Positions 44,015 to 53,306 of a stretch of 64,000 nucleotides of DNA are shown here, piece by piece. The notes under the pieces were generated by a model. It searched no databases and was not told the DNA's origin. It saw only the letters and a list, made by a program, of their open reading frames with translations. The stretch comes from an uncultured bacterium (GTDB lineage Bacteria > Bacillota_I > Bacilli_A > RFN20 > CAG-826). A program made the translations under genes and the position numbers. The stretch spans positions 184,957 to 248,956 of the forward strand of contig CASDXP010000001.1 of the NCBI GenBank assembly GCA_949285455.1. Direction: 5' to 3'. The number at the start of each line of letters is the position of its first letter. Position 1 is the first letter of the stretch.

Positions 44015-45354
44015 AAAGGCATGTTCATCCCACCAAAACCAGGTGGGATTTTTCCTCCTTTTGTCATACCTTTCATCTGCTTCATCATCTCTTTTGTCTT
44101 GTAGAAACGATTGAGCATACGGTTGATATCTTGCACTTGTTTACCAGAACCTTTTGCAATTCTTAATTTTCTTGAATTTTTGATAATGTCAGGATTTTTT
44201 CTTTCTTCGCTCGTCATAGAAGAAATAATTACTTCGAAATTGCGAAGTTCTTTTTTCATGAGAGCTTTTTGTTCATCGCTAAGTTTAGGCATGCCAGGGA
44301 TAAGACGTAAAATAGCCATCGATCCTAATTTGTTGAACTGATGCATTTGCGACATCATATCATCGAGGTTAAATTCCCCTTCTAACATCTTATGTGCGAT
44401 TTTCTTCGCTTGCTTTTCATCGACTTCTTCCTTAGCTTTTTCCACTAAGGTTAAAATATCGCCCATGCCAAGAATACGGCTCGCCATACGATCAGGATGG
44501 AAAATTTCTAAGTCGTTCAATTTTTCACCGCTTCCGACGAATTTGATCGTTAGACCAGTCAAATATTTAATTGATAAAGCCGCTCCACCACGCGCATCGC
44601 TATCAAGTTTAGACATGATGAGGCCGTTTAAAGTTAAAGCATCATTAAAAGATATGGCGACATTTGCCGCTTCTTGCCCACTCATCGCATCGACGACGAG
44701 CATAATATAATCTGGGGCAATTTCTTTTTTAATATTTTTTAATTCTTCCATCAATGTTTCATCGATAGAAAGTCGACCAGCAGTATCTAAAATAAGGACA
44801 TCGAAGTGGTTATCGTAAGCATATTTTTTAGCGTTTTTAGCAATTTGAACTGGATCTTTTTTTCCTTCTTGATAAGTTTCCACCCCAATTTGTTTAGCTA
44901 AAGTTTCAAGTTGCTCAATAGCGGCGGGACGATAGACGTCTAAAGCCCCTAATAAAACTTTTTTCTTCTCTTTATTCTTATAAAAAGACGCTAATTTCGC
45001 ACTGCTAGTCGTCTTACCTGAACCTTGTAAACCGACCATCAAGATGATCGTCGGACGGTTTTTGTTTAACGTCAACGTCTCATCTTCTCCACCTAATAAC
45101 TTGGTAAGTTCATCTTGGACGATTGAAACGATCATCTGCGAAGGATTGAGCTTTTTTAAAACATCTTGTCCGATCGCATTCTTTCTTACTTCTTCGATGA
45201 ATGATTTGACTACTTTAAAATTGACATCAGCCTCCAATAAGGCGACGCGAATTTCTTTTAACATCGCTTCCATATTCTGGTCGCTAAGACGTGACTGACC
45301 GCGCAATTTTTTAATGATGCCTTGTAATTTTTCTCCTAATGATTCAAAGGCCAT
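44011..45354 (-). CDS. ffh: Signal recognition particle protein Ffh
   Basis: A 447-residue GTPase. I start at ATG 45354 (MAFESLG), 6 bases after GAGGTG; a GTG at 45363 lies inside that ribosome site. The NG domain has MVGLQGSGKTTSSAKLA, DVYRPAAIEQL, LDTAGRL and SKLDSDARGGAALS. The Met-rich M domain binds SRP RNA and ends MNRMLNRFYKTKE..GMNMPF style with many Met and Gly. It targets nascent membrane proteins. It is read through the same transcript as ylxM and ftsY. Confidence 0.97.
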   Translation of the reverse strand: MAFESLGEKLQGIIKKLRGQSRLSDQNMEAMLKEIRVALLEADVNFKVVKSFIEEVRKNAIGQDVLKKLNPSQMIVSIVQDELTKLLGGEDETLTLNKNRPTIILMVGLQGSGKTTSSAKLASFYKNKEKKKVLLGALDVYRPAAIEQLETLAKQIGVETYQEGKKDPVQIAKNAKKYAYDNHFDVLILDTAGRLSIDETLMEELKNIKKEIAPDYIMLVVDAMSGQEAANVAISFNDALTLNGLIMSKLDSDARGGAALSIKYLTGLTIKFVGSGEKLNDLEIFHPDRMASRILGMGDILTLVEKAKEEVDEKQAKKIAHKMLEGEFNLDDMMSQMHQFNKLGSMAILRLIPGMPKLSDEQKALMKKELRNFEVIISSMTSEERKNPDIIKNSRKLRIAKGSGKQVQDINRMLNRFYKTKEMMKQMKGMTKGGKIPPGFGGMNMPF

Positions 45355-45658
45355 AATTTTCACCTCGTTCCAATATCGCTAATACTTGTGCTTTAATATC
45401 TTCTTTTACATCTAATTTTTCAATTTTTTGAATTTTTTCTTCTAATCTTAATTTCATTTCGAAATCTTCTAATTTATCCTTCACTCTTTTTAGCTCAGCT
45501 TGAATAAAAGAGCGACTGCTTTTATTCATATCGCTTATTTCACTAAGTGAAAGGTCATAAAAATAATAGGAAGTAAAAATTTCTTTTTGCTTCTCCGTGA
45601 GCAAATTTTTATAAAGATTAAATGATTTGATGAGATGAAGTCTTTCTTCGATGTTCAT
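45344..45658 (-). CDS. ylxM: YlxM/p13-like HTH protein, SRP-associated
   Basis: A 104-residue protein of the UPF0122 family. The HTH region reads LLTEKQKEIFTSYYFYDLSLSEIS and is followed by a charged helix. In Streptococcus and others YlxM acts with SRP. Its 3' end overlaps the ffh start by 11 bases and its start overlaps the ftsY stop by 4, so the three are tightly coupled. Confidence 0.93.
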   Translation of the reverse strand: MNIEERLHLIKSFNLYKNLLTEKQKEIFTSYYFYDLSLSEISDMNKSSRSFIQAELKRVKDKLEDFEMKLRLEEKIQKIEKLDVKEDIKAQVLAILERGENYGL

Positions 45659-46638
45659 TCCGCGTGTTCTCCAATTAATAAAGAGTAGAGGAAATTATCT
45701 AAATCGAACAATTTTAAATCGTCCATCTTCTCCCCTAGACCAATGAAACGCACCGGTAGGTGTAGTTCTTGATTAATTGCTAAGATGATGCCACCTTTAG
45801 AAGTTCCATCCATCTTCGTCACAATTAGACCTGTTAAAGGTAAGGTTCCAAGGAAGGCTCTAGCTTGTTCTAAACCATTTTGTCCCGTCGTCGCATCTAA
45901 GACGAGCAAAGATTCGTCCGCTGGAACGCCTAACCTTTTTTCGATGACGCGGTTAATTTTAGCGAGTTCACGCATGAGATAATCTTTATTATGAAGCCTT
46001 CCAGAAGTGTCGATAAGCAATAAATCGATACCGTGGCTCACCATATAATCTAAACCGCGGTAGATGACGCTAGAAGGGTCTTCGTTTTGATTACCTTTCA
46101 CAATTGGAATGTTCAATCTTTTCGCATGTTCTTCTAATTGTTCTGTCGCAGCCGCTCTAAAAGTATCCGCGGCAACGAAACAAACTTTTTTACCTTCTTT
46201 AAGATAACGGTAACCAAGCTTAGCAATAGAAGTCGTCTTTCCGACACCATTCACCCCGGTAATTAAGACGACGCTACCCCTATCATCAAAAAATTTAATT
46301 TCATGATTATCCTTATAATCATCATAATATTTTTGAAACATTAAATCGATTAACAATTCGTTAATTTCACTAGGTTCATCCATCTTTTTAGCCTTAGCTA
46401 AATCGATCGTTTCTTCCACCAAAGATAAAGTAAGATTAACTCCGACGTCCGCTTCGATTAAAATTTCTTCTAATTGTTCGAAATATTCCGCGTTAACTTT
46501 TTTTGCCTTCTTCGCAAGATTTTTCATCTTGATAGAAAGCTCGTTACGGCTCTTAGATAAAGCCTTATCGTAAGTTTTTTCTTCTTCCGTATTAGTTTTT
46601 TTCTTAAATTTTTCTTTTAGAAAAGAAATTAATCCCAT
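45655..46638 (-). CDS. ftsY: SRP receptor FtsY
   Basis: A 327-residue GTPase without the long acidic A domain. The N-terminus is short and basic (ISFLKEKFKKKTNTEEEK). The NG domain has TGVNGVGKTTSIAKLGY, AADTFRAAATEQLEEH, LIDTSGRL and TKMDGTSKGGIILA. It docks SRP complexes at the membrane. It follows rnc by 2 bases; smc, which often lies between them, is absent. Confidence 0.96.
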   Translation of the reverse strand: MGLISFLKEKFKKKTNTEEEKTYDKALSKSRNELSIKMKNLAKKAKKVNAEYFEQLEEILIEADVGVNLTLSLVEETIDLAKAKKMDEPSEINELLIDLMFQKYYDDYKDNHEIKFFDDRGSVVLITGVNGVGKTTSIAKLGYRYLKEGKKVCFVAADTFRAAATEQLEEHAKRLNIPIVKGNQNEDPSSVIYRGLDYMVSHGIDLLLIDTSGRLHNKDYLMRELAKINRVIEKRLGVPADESLLVLDATTGQNGLEQARAFLGTLPLTGLIVTKMDGTSKGGIILAINQELHLPVRFIGLGEKMDDLKLFDLDNFLYSLLIGEHAE

Positions 46639-46640
46639 AT

Positions 46641-47315
46641 TTATTTAGCTCGCTTTCTTAAAGCATCTTTTGCCGCATTTTGTTCCGCTTCTTTTTTCGA
46701 TTTACCTTTACCTTTACCTAAAACCATGCCATCGAAAAGTACTTCCACTTCGAACACGGGATCATGCGCAGGTCCAGAAGAAGAAAGAAGTTGATAGATG
46801 ACAGTCTTACGAAAAATCGATTGAATCTCTTCTTGTAGACGCGATTTATAATCGGTGACATCTTCGATTGAATAGTGGCTAATTTTAGGCAAGAATATTT
46901 TACTTAAGAACGATTCAGTAAAACTAAAGCCTAAGTCTAAATACATCGCCCCGATGAAAGCTTCGAAGACATCTTCTAAAATCCTAGTCGGAAATTTTTC
47001 ATGGCTCATTTCGATGCCTGGCCCTAATTTAACATATTTTTGTAGACCTAAATCCATCGCAAATTGGATGAGCGATTCTTTTTTCACTAAGGCACTTCTT
47101 AGTTTAGTTAGACCCCCTTGATCTAATTCAGGACGATTTTTATAACAAAGTTCACCGATAATTAAATCTAAAGAAGCATCGCCTAAAAATTCTAATTTTT
47201 CATACGTGCCGCTCATGGAGTGATTGACGCGATAAGAAGCGTGCGTCAAGGCTAATTCGTACAAACTAGAATCTTTGTAAGGAATAGATAATTTCTTCAA
47301 TAAAGTTTCGATCAT
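46641..47315 (-). CDS. rnc: Ribonuclease III
   Basis: A 224-residue enzyme. The catalytic signature is YEKLEFLGDASLDLIIGEL and the second acidic site is LEDVFEAFIGAMYLDLG. A dsRNA-binding domain at the C-terminus ends GKGKGKSKKEAEQNAAKDAL. It processes rRNA precursors, such as the long stems that flank 16S and 23S at 54-59 kb. It overlaps plsX by 4 bases. Confidence 0.96.
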   Translation of the reverse strand: MIETLLKKLSIPYKDSSLYELALTHASYRVNHSMSGTYEKLEFLGDASLDLIIGELCYKNRPELDQGGLTKLRSALVKKESLIQFAMDLGLQKYVKLGPGIEMSHEKFPTRILEDVFEAFIGAMYLDLGFSFTESFLSKIFLPKISHYSIEDVTDYKSRLQEEIQSIFRKTVIYQLLSSSGPAHDPVFEVEVLFDGMVLGKGKGKSKKEAEQNAAKDALRKRAK

Positions 47316-48295
47316 AATACCATCTTTTCTTTAATTTGTTTGACGATATCTTTCTTCACGAGCGCATCCGCGACTTTGATAGCGTGATAAAAAGAATAAG
47401 CATCGCTACTACCATGAGCTTTGACGACAACACCATTCACCCCTAAAAACATCGCTCCACCAGTCGTCTTATAATCCATCGTCTCCTGTAGTTCTTTAAA
47501 ACCTTTTCTAGAAAAAAGATAACCAATCTTGGAGGCGAATGATCTTTTGAAAGCTTTTTTGATGAGCGAAGACATCATCTTAGCCATTCCTTCAGAAGAT
47601 TTTAAAAATACATTTCCAGTAAAACCATCCATGACGATGACATCCGCACTACCATTTAAGGCTTCGCGAGCTTCGATATTACCTTCGAAACCAGGGAAAG
47701 CTTTTTCTTTCATAAGTTTATGTGTCTCTTTGATAAGAGGTGAGCCTTTATGTTCTTCCGTTCCATTCGATAAGAGATAGATTTTTGGGTTTTTGACGTC
47801 GTAAACACTTTCGACGTATAACTTACCCATCAAAGCAAAATCCACTAATTCTTCTGGACTATTTTCATTATTGGCTCCGATATCTAATAAACAAGTTTTC
47901 TTCCCTTTAATCAAAGTTGGAAATGGCGCGATGAGCGCTGCTCTTCTCACCCCTTCGATGAGACGAAGTTTAATCGTCGCTAAAGAAAGGAAAGCACCGG
48001 TCCCACCCGCACTAATAATTGCATCAGCTTTCTCATCCATAAAAGTTTGGAAAGCGATGAACATTGAAGAATCTTTTAAACGCATCGCTTCAAGCGGTGT
48101 TGCATCCATTTTCATGACGCTCGTAGAAGGAACAATTTTTACTTTATTTTCTTCTTTTAAACTCGCTAATTCTTCTTCGTTTCCAACGATGCAAAAATAA
48201 ACATCATCATGATCTTTTAAATAATTTTTAATCGCTTCGACGATGACCTTTGATCCGAGGTCTCCTCCCATAGCGTCAATGACATATTTATACAT
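47312..48295 (-). CDS. plsX: Phosphate acyltransferase PlsX
   Basis: A 327-residue enzyme making acyl-phosphate from acyl-ACP for phospholipid synthesis. Motifs are YVIDAMGGDLGSKVIVEAI, the SAGGTGAFLSLATIKL loop, LLDIGANNENSPEELV and VVMDGFTGNVFLKSSEGMA. AAGGAG precedes the ATG. The usual downstream acpP and fab genes are missing here, which suggests fatty acids may be taken up rather than made; that is inference from this window only. Confidence 0.96.
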   Translation of the reverse strand: MYKYVIDAMGGDLGSKVIVEAIKNYLKDHDDVYFCIVGNEEELASLKEENKVKIVPSTSVMKMDATPLEAMRLKDSSMFIAFQTFMDEKADAIISAGGTGAFLSLATIKLRLIEGVRRAALIAPFPTLIKGKKTCLLDIGANNENSPEELVDFALMGKLYVESVYDVKNPKIYLLSNGTEEHKGSPLIKETHKLMKEKAFPGFEGNIEAREALNGSADVIVMDGFTGNVFLKSSEGMAKMMSSLIKKAFKRSFASKIGYLFSRKGFKELQETMDYKTTGGAMFLGVNGVVVKAHGSSDAYSFYHAIKVADALVKKDIVKQIKEKMVL

Positions 48296-48432
48296 TTTTC
48301 TTCATCTCCTTTGAAAAGTATATCATAGATATACAAAATTTTGTCTATTTTTCTTAGTCGGGTTAATTGAAAAACAAAACGCAACGAACCATTTCTTTTT
48401 GTTACTTTTGCCTTTTAAATTAATAATTTTTC

Positions 48433-50436
48433 TTAATCGCGGTCATCTTCTTTATTTTTTGTCAAATAAGCAATGTGATTTAAAAGGAAAGTATATTTAT
48501 CTTTATTCGCAAGTATTTCATCCGCATCATCGCGCGCACATTCGAAGATGCGAAAATCGCTTATGATATTAACGAAACGAAAGTTCGGTAAACCGCTTTG
48601 TCTCACACCAAATATTTCTCCAGGCCCACGCATTTTTAAATCTTCGCTAGCGATATAGAAACCATCGTTACTTTTTTCTAAGACGGAAAGACGATTTCTA
48701 CCTTCCTCTTCTTCATCATCATCTATTAAAAGGCAAAGAGCCTTTTTGCCGCCTCTTCCAATACGGCCGCGCAGTTGATGTAAACTTGCAAGGCCAAAAC
48801 TATCCGCATCGTAGACGATAAGAGTATTCGCGTCTTTAATATCGATACCTACTTCGATGACGCTCGTAGCGATCAAGATAGGTGTATTTTTCTTCTTAAA
48901 ATTTTCGAAAGCCAAAAGCTTTTCATCTAGATTCATCTTTCCATGTAACAAGCTAACTTTTTGTGGATAAAGTTTTTGATATAAATTATATAGATTTATC
49001 GCATCATGCTTATTTTTACTTCCCTGTTCAATTAATGGAGCGATAATAAAAACATTTTCATTTGCCTCCAAAGCTTTATTTATCGCTTCGATAATTTGTT
49101 TATCGCGTGAAGAAATAATTTTTGTTACGACTTCTCTACTTGCGTGAGGAAAAGAATGTAAACTTGAAACATCTAAATCACCGTAGATACTTAGAGCTAA
49201 AGAACGTGGAATAGGTGTCGCTGACATGAGCAATAAATCCGCTTTATCGCCTTTCTTAAGCAAAGCATTTCTTTGATTGACCCCAAAGCGATGTTGTTCA
49301 TCGATGATAACTAAACCAAGATTCTTATAATCGATATCATCGCTAAATAAGGCATGCGTACCCACTAAGATGTCGATCGCACCGGCTAGAAGACCACTTT
49401 TAATATTTTCTCTTTCTTCTTTGCTCGTCTTACCGACAAGCAAAGCAACTTTTACATCCTCATTTGCGAATAATTTAGTTAAAGTTTCATAATGTTGCCT
49501 CGCTAAAGTATCAGTAGGAGCCATGAAAGCACTTTGTTCATTCCTTAAAAAATTCGCATACATCGCTAAAGCGGCCACTAAAGTTTTACCGCTTCCCACA
49601 TCCCCTTGTAACAAGCGATACATAAGGCGCATATCGTTCATATCTTCGACTATTTCTTTCAAGGCATTTTTTTGATCGATCGTAAGATGATAACTCAGCT
49701 TATCGATGAAAATTTTTAAATATTCCAAATTAATTTGAGATTTTTGGACGATTAAAGATTCATTTTGCTGACGAATAAATTTATTTCTTAAAGCGAAAAG
49801 TAAACATTCTTCATATTTAAGATAACGATAGCCAGCGTAAATATCGCTCATTTCAATAGGGAAGTGAACAAGTTTTAAAGAATGTTCTTTATCTAATAAC
49901 CTATACTTATTTAAATAAGTATAAGGAACGTAAGAGATTATTTTTCCTTCCAAATTTTTAAAAGCTTTTTGGACGAGACGACGAAAGACATGATTTTCGA
50001 TCGAATTTGGTAAAGAATAAATTGGTCTTATTTTTTCTTCTTCGCTTGGAATACCTTTAATAATATTGATGATGTTAAAAGAATGTCTTAAAACATCGAA
50101 ACTTGCGATGATGGAAACTTCATCATCGCTTTTGAAGATTTTCGTTAGATATGGTCGATTAAATGCGGTGACCGTAATAGTTTTATTATTTTCCGTCAAT
50201 ACTTTCGCTGTAGTGACTACTAAACCTTTAGAATTGGAAACTCTAACGAAAGGTGTAATAATTTTTGCATACATGACAACCTTTTCTTTATCTTTGAGAA
50301 AATGCGGCGTAGAAGCATGAAAATCTTCATAATTTATCGGAATATGATCGATGATATCATAATAATTAAAGATATCCATATCATATAACGCTGCGTTTAG
50401 TCTCTTCGAAGTTGATAATTTCATAATTATTCCCAT
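48433..50436 (-). CDS. recG: ATP-dependent DNA helicase RecG
   Basis: A 667-residue helicase, slightly short. The N-terminal wedge/OB domain is at about 1-190. The helicase core has LLQGDVGSGKTLVAALA (motif I), LVIIDEQHRFG (motif II), LLMSATPIPRSLALS (motif III) and HQLRGRIGRGGKKA (motif VI). It remodels stalled forks. ATG 50436 and ATG 50424 are both possible: TATTAT lies 5 bases before the first, while the second has only a weak GGGAA upstream. Confidence 0.95.
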   Translation of the reverse strand: MGIIMKLSTSKRLNAALYDMDIFNYYDIIDHIPINYEDFHASTPHFLKDKEKVVMYAKIITPFVRVSNSKGLVVTTAKVLTENNKTITVTAFNRPYLTKIFKSDDEVSIIASFDVLRHSFNIINIIKGIPSEEEKIRPIYSLPNSIENHVFRRLVQKAFKNLEGKIISYVPYTYLNKYRLLDKEHSLKLVHFPIEMSDIYAGYRYLKYEECLLFALRNKFIRQQNESLIVQKSQINLEYLKIFIDKLSYHLTIDQKNALKEIVEDMNDMRLMYRLLQGDVGSGKTLVAALAMYANFLRNEQSAFMAPTDTLARQHYETLTKLFANEDVKVALLVGKTSKEERENIKSGLLAGAIDILVGTHALFSDDIDYKNLGLVIIDEQHRFGVNQRNALLKKGDKADLLLMSATPIPRSLALSIYGDLDVSSLHSFPHASREVVTKIISSRDKQIIEAINKALEANENVFIIAPLIEQGSKNKHDAINLYNLYQKLYPQKVSLLHGKMNLDEKLLAFENFKKKNTPILIATSVIEVGIDIKDANTLIVYDADSFGLASLHQLRGRIGRGGKKALCLLIDDDEEEEGRNRLSVLEKSNDGFYIASEDLKMRGPGEIFGVRQSGLPNFRFVNIISDFRIFECARDDADEILANKDKYTFLLNHIAYLTKNKEDDRD

Positions 50437-50450
50437 ACTTAATAATACAA

Positions 50451-50472
50451 GAAAAAGGACCTTGTGGGTCCT
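50451..50472 (-). terminator. Terminator after fakA
   Basis: AGGACC (50456-50461) pairs with GGTCCT (50467-50472), followed on the minus strand by TTTTTC. It separates fakA from recG. Confidence 0.8.
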
Positions 50473-50497
50473 ATTTTAATAAAAATATTAAGATAAT

Positions 50498-52123
50498 TTA
50501 TTCCACTCCAACGTAATAAGCGTAGACAGGTTGATTACCTTCACGAATATCGAATTCCACTTCTGGGAAACGTTTCTCTAATTTTTTCGCTACTTTATTA
50601 GCTTCATCTTCGCTTGCATCTTCCCCATATATTATCGTCGCAACACTAGAATTTTCATCGATTAAAGAAGCGACGAGATTTTCTAAAGCGGAAGGACGTG
50701 ATTTTTCACAGCCGATGATCTTTCCATCATGAATTTCCATGAAGTGATTCTTCGTGATGTGGATACCATCGATTTCCGTATCTTTGATGGAATAGGTGAT
50801 GGAACCAGATTTTACGCTCTTAAGAGCGTTTTTCATCTCCATATAATTTTCATCTGCGGAGACGCCAGGATTAAACATCATCGTCGCCGAGATACCTTGT
50901 AAAATCGTCTTAGATGGGACGACCATCGCTTCCACTCCATCATCATCGATGACGTCGCAGGCTTGGCTCGCTGCCATGACGATATTAGAATTATTTGGTA
51001 AGACGAAGACGTGATGAGCGTTAGCCTTTTTAATAGCGGCGATAAAATCTTCCGTAGAAGGATTCATCGTTTGACCACCGCTTACGATGATAGTGACACC
51101 TAAATCTTTAAAAAGTTGATCTAAACCCTTGCCAACACTCGTCGCCACGATCGCGTATTCATCTAATTCTTTTTTCGTCTCTAAATCTAAAGATTCTTCT
51201 TTTTGTAAGTCTTTTTGTAAATTTTGAATTTTGATCATATTAAATTCGCCAAAATTATGAGCGTAAGTAATAATATGACCCGGAGTTTCCGTTTCTAGAT
51301 GGACTTTAATTTCATCTCCTTCCACCGAAACTTTAACGTTCATAGAATGGCTTTCTAAGACGGAGATGAAACGTTTTTCTAAAAATTGTTTCTTACTTTC
51401 TTTATTTAATGAAGTATTGAGAATAAATTCTACTTCGTAACCTTGCTTTTCTTCACTAGATAAAGCTTTCTTGCTCGCTTCTTCTACTAGCGCTTCGCTC
51501 TTAGCAATAAAATTACCTTCGACAGCGGAAAGCATCCCTTCGATGATGTAAACTAAGCCTGCTCCACCGGAATCGACGACGTGTGCTTCCTTTAATAAAG
51601 GAAGAAGTTCAGGTGTACGTTTTAAACTTTCTTTAGCTTCCTGCAATAAAATCGACATACTATCTTCGATAGATTGGCCAGGTTTAGCTTGTTCTTGCAT
51701 GACGAACGCTGCTTCACGGATGACCGTTAAAATCGTTCCTTCCACGGGACGCATGACAGCCTTATAGGCGACATCTTTACCATTGACGAATGCATCCGCT
51801 AAGTCGATAGCGTTAATTTCTTCTTTTTCTTTGATAAATTGTGCGAAACCACGAAAGATTTGGGAAGTGATGACACCAGAATTGCCTCTCGCTCCCATGA
51901 GTAAACCACGTGAGAATATCGTCGCGATAATACCAGCGGATTGATCGCTACGATTAGAAATTTCTTTCGCCCCGCTAGAAAGGGTAAGATTCATATTGAT
52001 ACCCGTATCGCCATCTGGCACCGGGAAAACGTTTAAGGCATCCACTTCGGGATAATGATTATATAAATTATTCGCTCCTGAGATGAGCATCTTTTTCAGC
52101 ATTTCACCATCTATCGATTTCAT
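50498..52123 (-). CDS. fakA: Fatty acid kinase FakA/YloV, DhaL-like
   Basis: A 541-residue protein. The N-terminal DhaL-type ATP domain has VFPVPDGDTGINMNLTL and SRGLLMGARGNSGVI, with the phosphate-binding VDSGGAGLVYIIEG. The middle region (about 220-330) and the C-terminal EDD-like domain with FVLPNNSNIVMAA follow. It phosphorylates fatty acids held by FakB proteins, which feed plsX-dependent lipid synthesis. It starts 5 bases after the yloU stop. Confidence 0.93.
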   Translation of the reverse strand: MKSIDGEMLKKMLISGANNLYNHYPEVDALNVFPVPDGDTGINMNLTLSSGAKEISNRSDQSAGIIATIFSRGLLMGARGNSGVITSQIFRGFAQFIKEKEEINAIDLADAFVNGKDVAYKAVMRPVEGTILTVIREAAFVMQEQAKPGQSIEDSMSILLQEAKESLKRTPELLPLLKEAHVVDSGGAGLVYIIEGMLSAVEGNFIAKSEALVEEASKKALSSEEKQGYEVEFILNTSLNKESKKQFLEKRFISVLESHSMNVKVSVEGDEIKVHLETETPGHIITYAHNFGEFNMIKIQNLQKDLQKEESLDLETKKELDEYAIVATSVGKGLDQLFKDLGVTIIVSGGQTMNPSTEDFIAAIKKANAHHVFVLPNNSNIVMAASQACDVIDDDGVEAMVVPSKTILQGISATMMFNPGVSADENYMEMKNALKSVKSGSITYSIKDTEIDGIHITKNHFMEIHDGKIIGCEKSRPSALENLVASLIDENSSVATIIYGEDASEDEANKVAKKLEKRFPEVEFDIREGNQPVYAYYVGVE

Positions 52124-52128
52124 AATGA

Positions 52129-52491
52129 TTATTTATCCTCACTATTCACAAAAGAAAGCCGCTGGACGTAGACATTCACGGCTTTAAATTTCACGCCAAA
52201 GGTGCGCTCTAATTGATATTTCACAGTCTTTTTAATTTCATTGACAATTTCAGGAATCTTCACACCAAAAGCCAAGACGATATAAATATCGACTTCGTAA
52301 CTTTTCCCTTTTTTATGTACGATAATTGCATCTTTATAATTATCTTCATCTAAAGGTTCATTATGTCTTAAAGATTTATTCGCTAAAGCTAAAACACCAT
52401 AACAAGACTTCGTCGCATCACCAGCGATTCTTGCAATTGCGTCTAATGATATATTAATTCCCCCATAGGGTGTCTTCTTATCTACTGCCAT
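52129..52491 (-). CDS. yloU: Asp23/Gls24-family protein YloU
   Basis: A 120-residue Asp23/Gls24 domain protein. It includes INISLDAIARIAGDATKSCYGVLAL near the N-terminus and VDIYIVLAFGVKIPEIVNEIKKTVKYQLE in the core. Family members sit near the membrane and are linked to envelope stress; yloU almost always precedes fakA. No ribosome site is visible before the ATG. rpmB, the usual upstream neighbour, is not here. Confidence 0.9.
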   Translation of the reverse strand: MAVDKKTPYGGINISLDAIARIAGDATKSCYGVLALANKSLRHNEPLDEDNYKDAIIVHKKGKSYEVDIYIVLAFGVKIPEIVNEIKKTVKYQLERTFGVKFKAVNVYVQRLSFVNSEDK

Positions 52492-52547
52492 AATTAATAA
52501 CTTTAAATATTAAATTCTAACTTAAATGGGCCTAAGCCCGTATTATT

Positions 52548-52576
52548 ATTCTACGAGAATAATTTTTTTGTGTCAA
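52548..52576 (-). promoter_or_regulatory. yloU-fakA promoter
   Basis: On the minus strand, TTGACA (52571-52576), a 17-base spacer, and TAGAAT (52548-52553). The leader of about 50 bases holds a GGGC-TTAG-GCCC hairpin near 52528-52540. The stretch 52577-52688 is AT-rich with no other feature. Confidence 0.75.
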
Positions 52577-52688
52577 GTCGTGGTTGCACACTAAAATATG
52601 CATTATCCGATAAAAAAATACTGATTAAATATTAGAACTATTCTATTATTTTTTTGATTTTTAAAATTTATAAAGAATTATTATTTTT

Positions 52689-53306
52689 TTAAACTTGATA
52701 ATAGTATAAGTCTAAATATGGATCAGACACCATTGTATATACAGAAAATGTACCACTTTCCAATCGCTCACCAGTGTTCACATTTAAATCGTAATACAAG
52801 AAAGTAGTTTCAACTACTTCAGCCATATAACCTGCTATACATGCATTTAATTCTTCACTAGGAGATTCTATTGCGAAAGTCACTTGTGTAGGTGATTTGC
52901 TAATGCGTTTATTGTAAGAATATGTTTTAATCACATTATTAACATATGAAAAATTATTAAAATTTTCATCACTTACGTTCAAATCTAACAATTTGCTTAC
53001 TAATAACGCACCATCCTTATTGATGAGATTTTCTTGAACCTTAAAAAATGTTGCGGCTTGATCAATTTCAAAATCGATTATAACTGTTGTTGCAGAAAAA
53101 GGTGCAGCAATAAAAGATGGGCCAATTCCTGCTACTGGAATTGTTGTCCTCGCATCATTTTTAGCTTCGCTTAATTCAATCACTCGATAAACATCATCAA
53201 TTCTAAAATAATCTAAATCATCACTAGGGACAAAATTAGGAGAACAAGAAGTAAAGCTGGCAGTTAATAACGTCAAAGAGATAAACAAAACTATGTTTTT
53301 TTTCAT
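52689..53306 (-). CDS. Unknown lipoprotein, operon partner of the secreted protein
   Basis: A 205-residue protein with a signal peptide and lipobox FTSC (Cys21), then SPNFVPSDDLDYFRIDD. The mature part is mixed alpha/beta and acidic, with VVETTFLYYDLN near the end. Family not recognised. Its ATG overlaps the stop of the upstream gene by 4 bases (ATGA), so the two proteins are made together. It could hold or control the secreted partner at the cell surface. The gene looks more AT-rich than the housekeeping block next to it. Confidence 0.72.
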   Translation of the reverse strand: MKKNIVLFISLTLLTASFTSCSPNFVPSDDLDYFRIDDVYRVIELSEAKNDARTTIPVAGIGPSFIAAPFSATTVIIDFEIDQAATFFKVQENLINKDGALLVSKLLDLNVSDENFNNFSYVNNVIKTYSYNKRISKSPTQVTFAIESPSEELNACIAGYMAEVVETTFLYYDLNVNTGERLESGTFSVYTMVSDPYLDLYYYQV

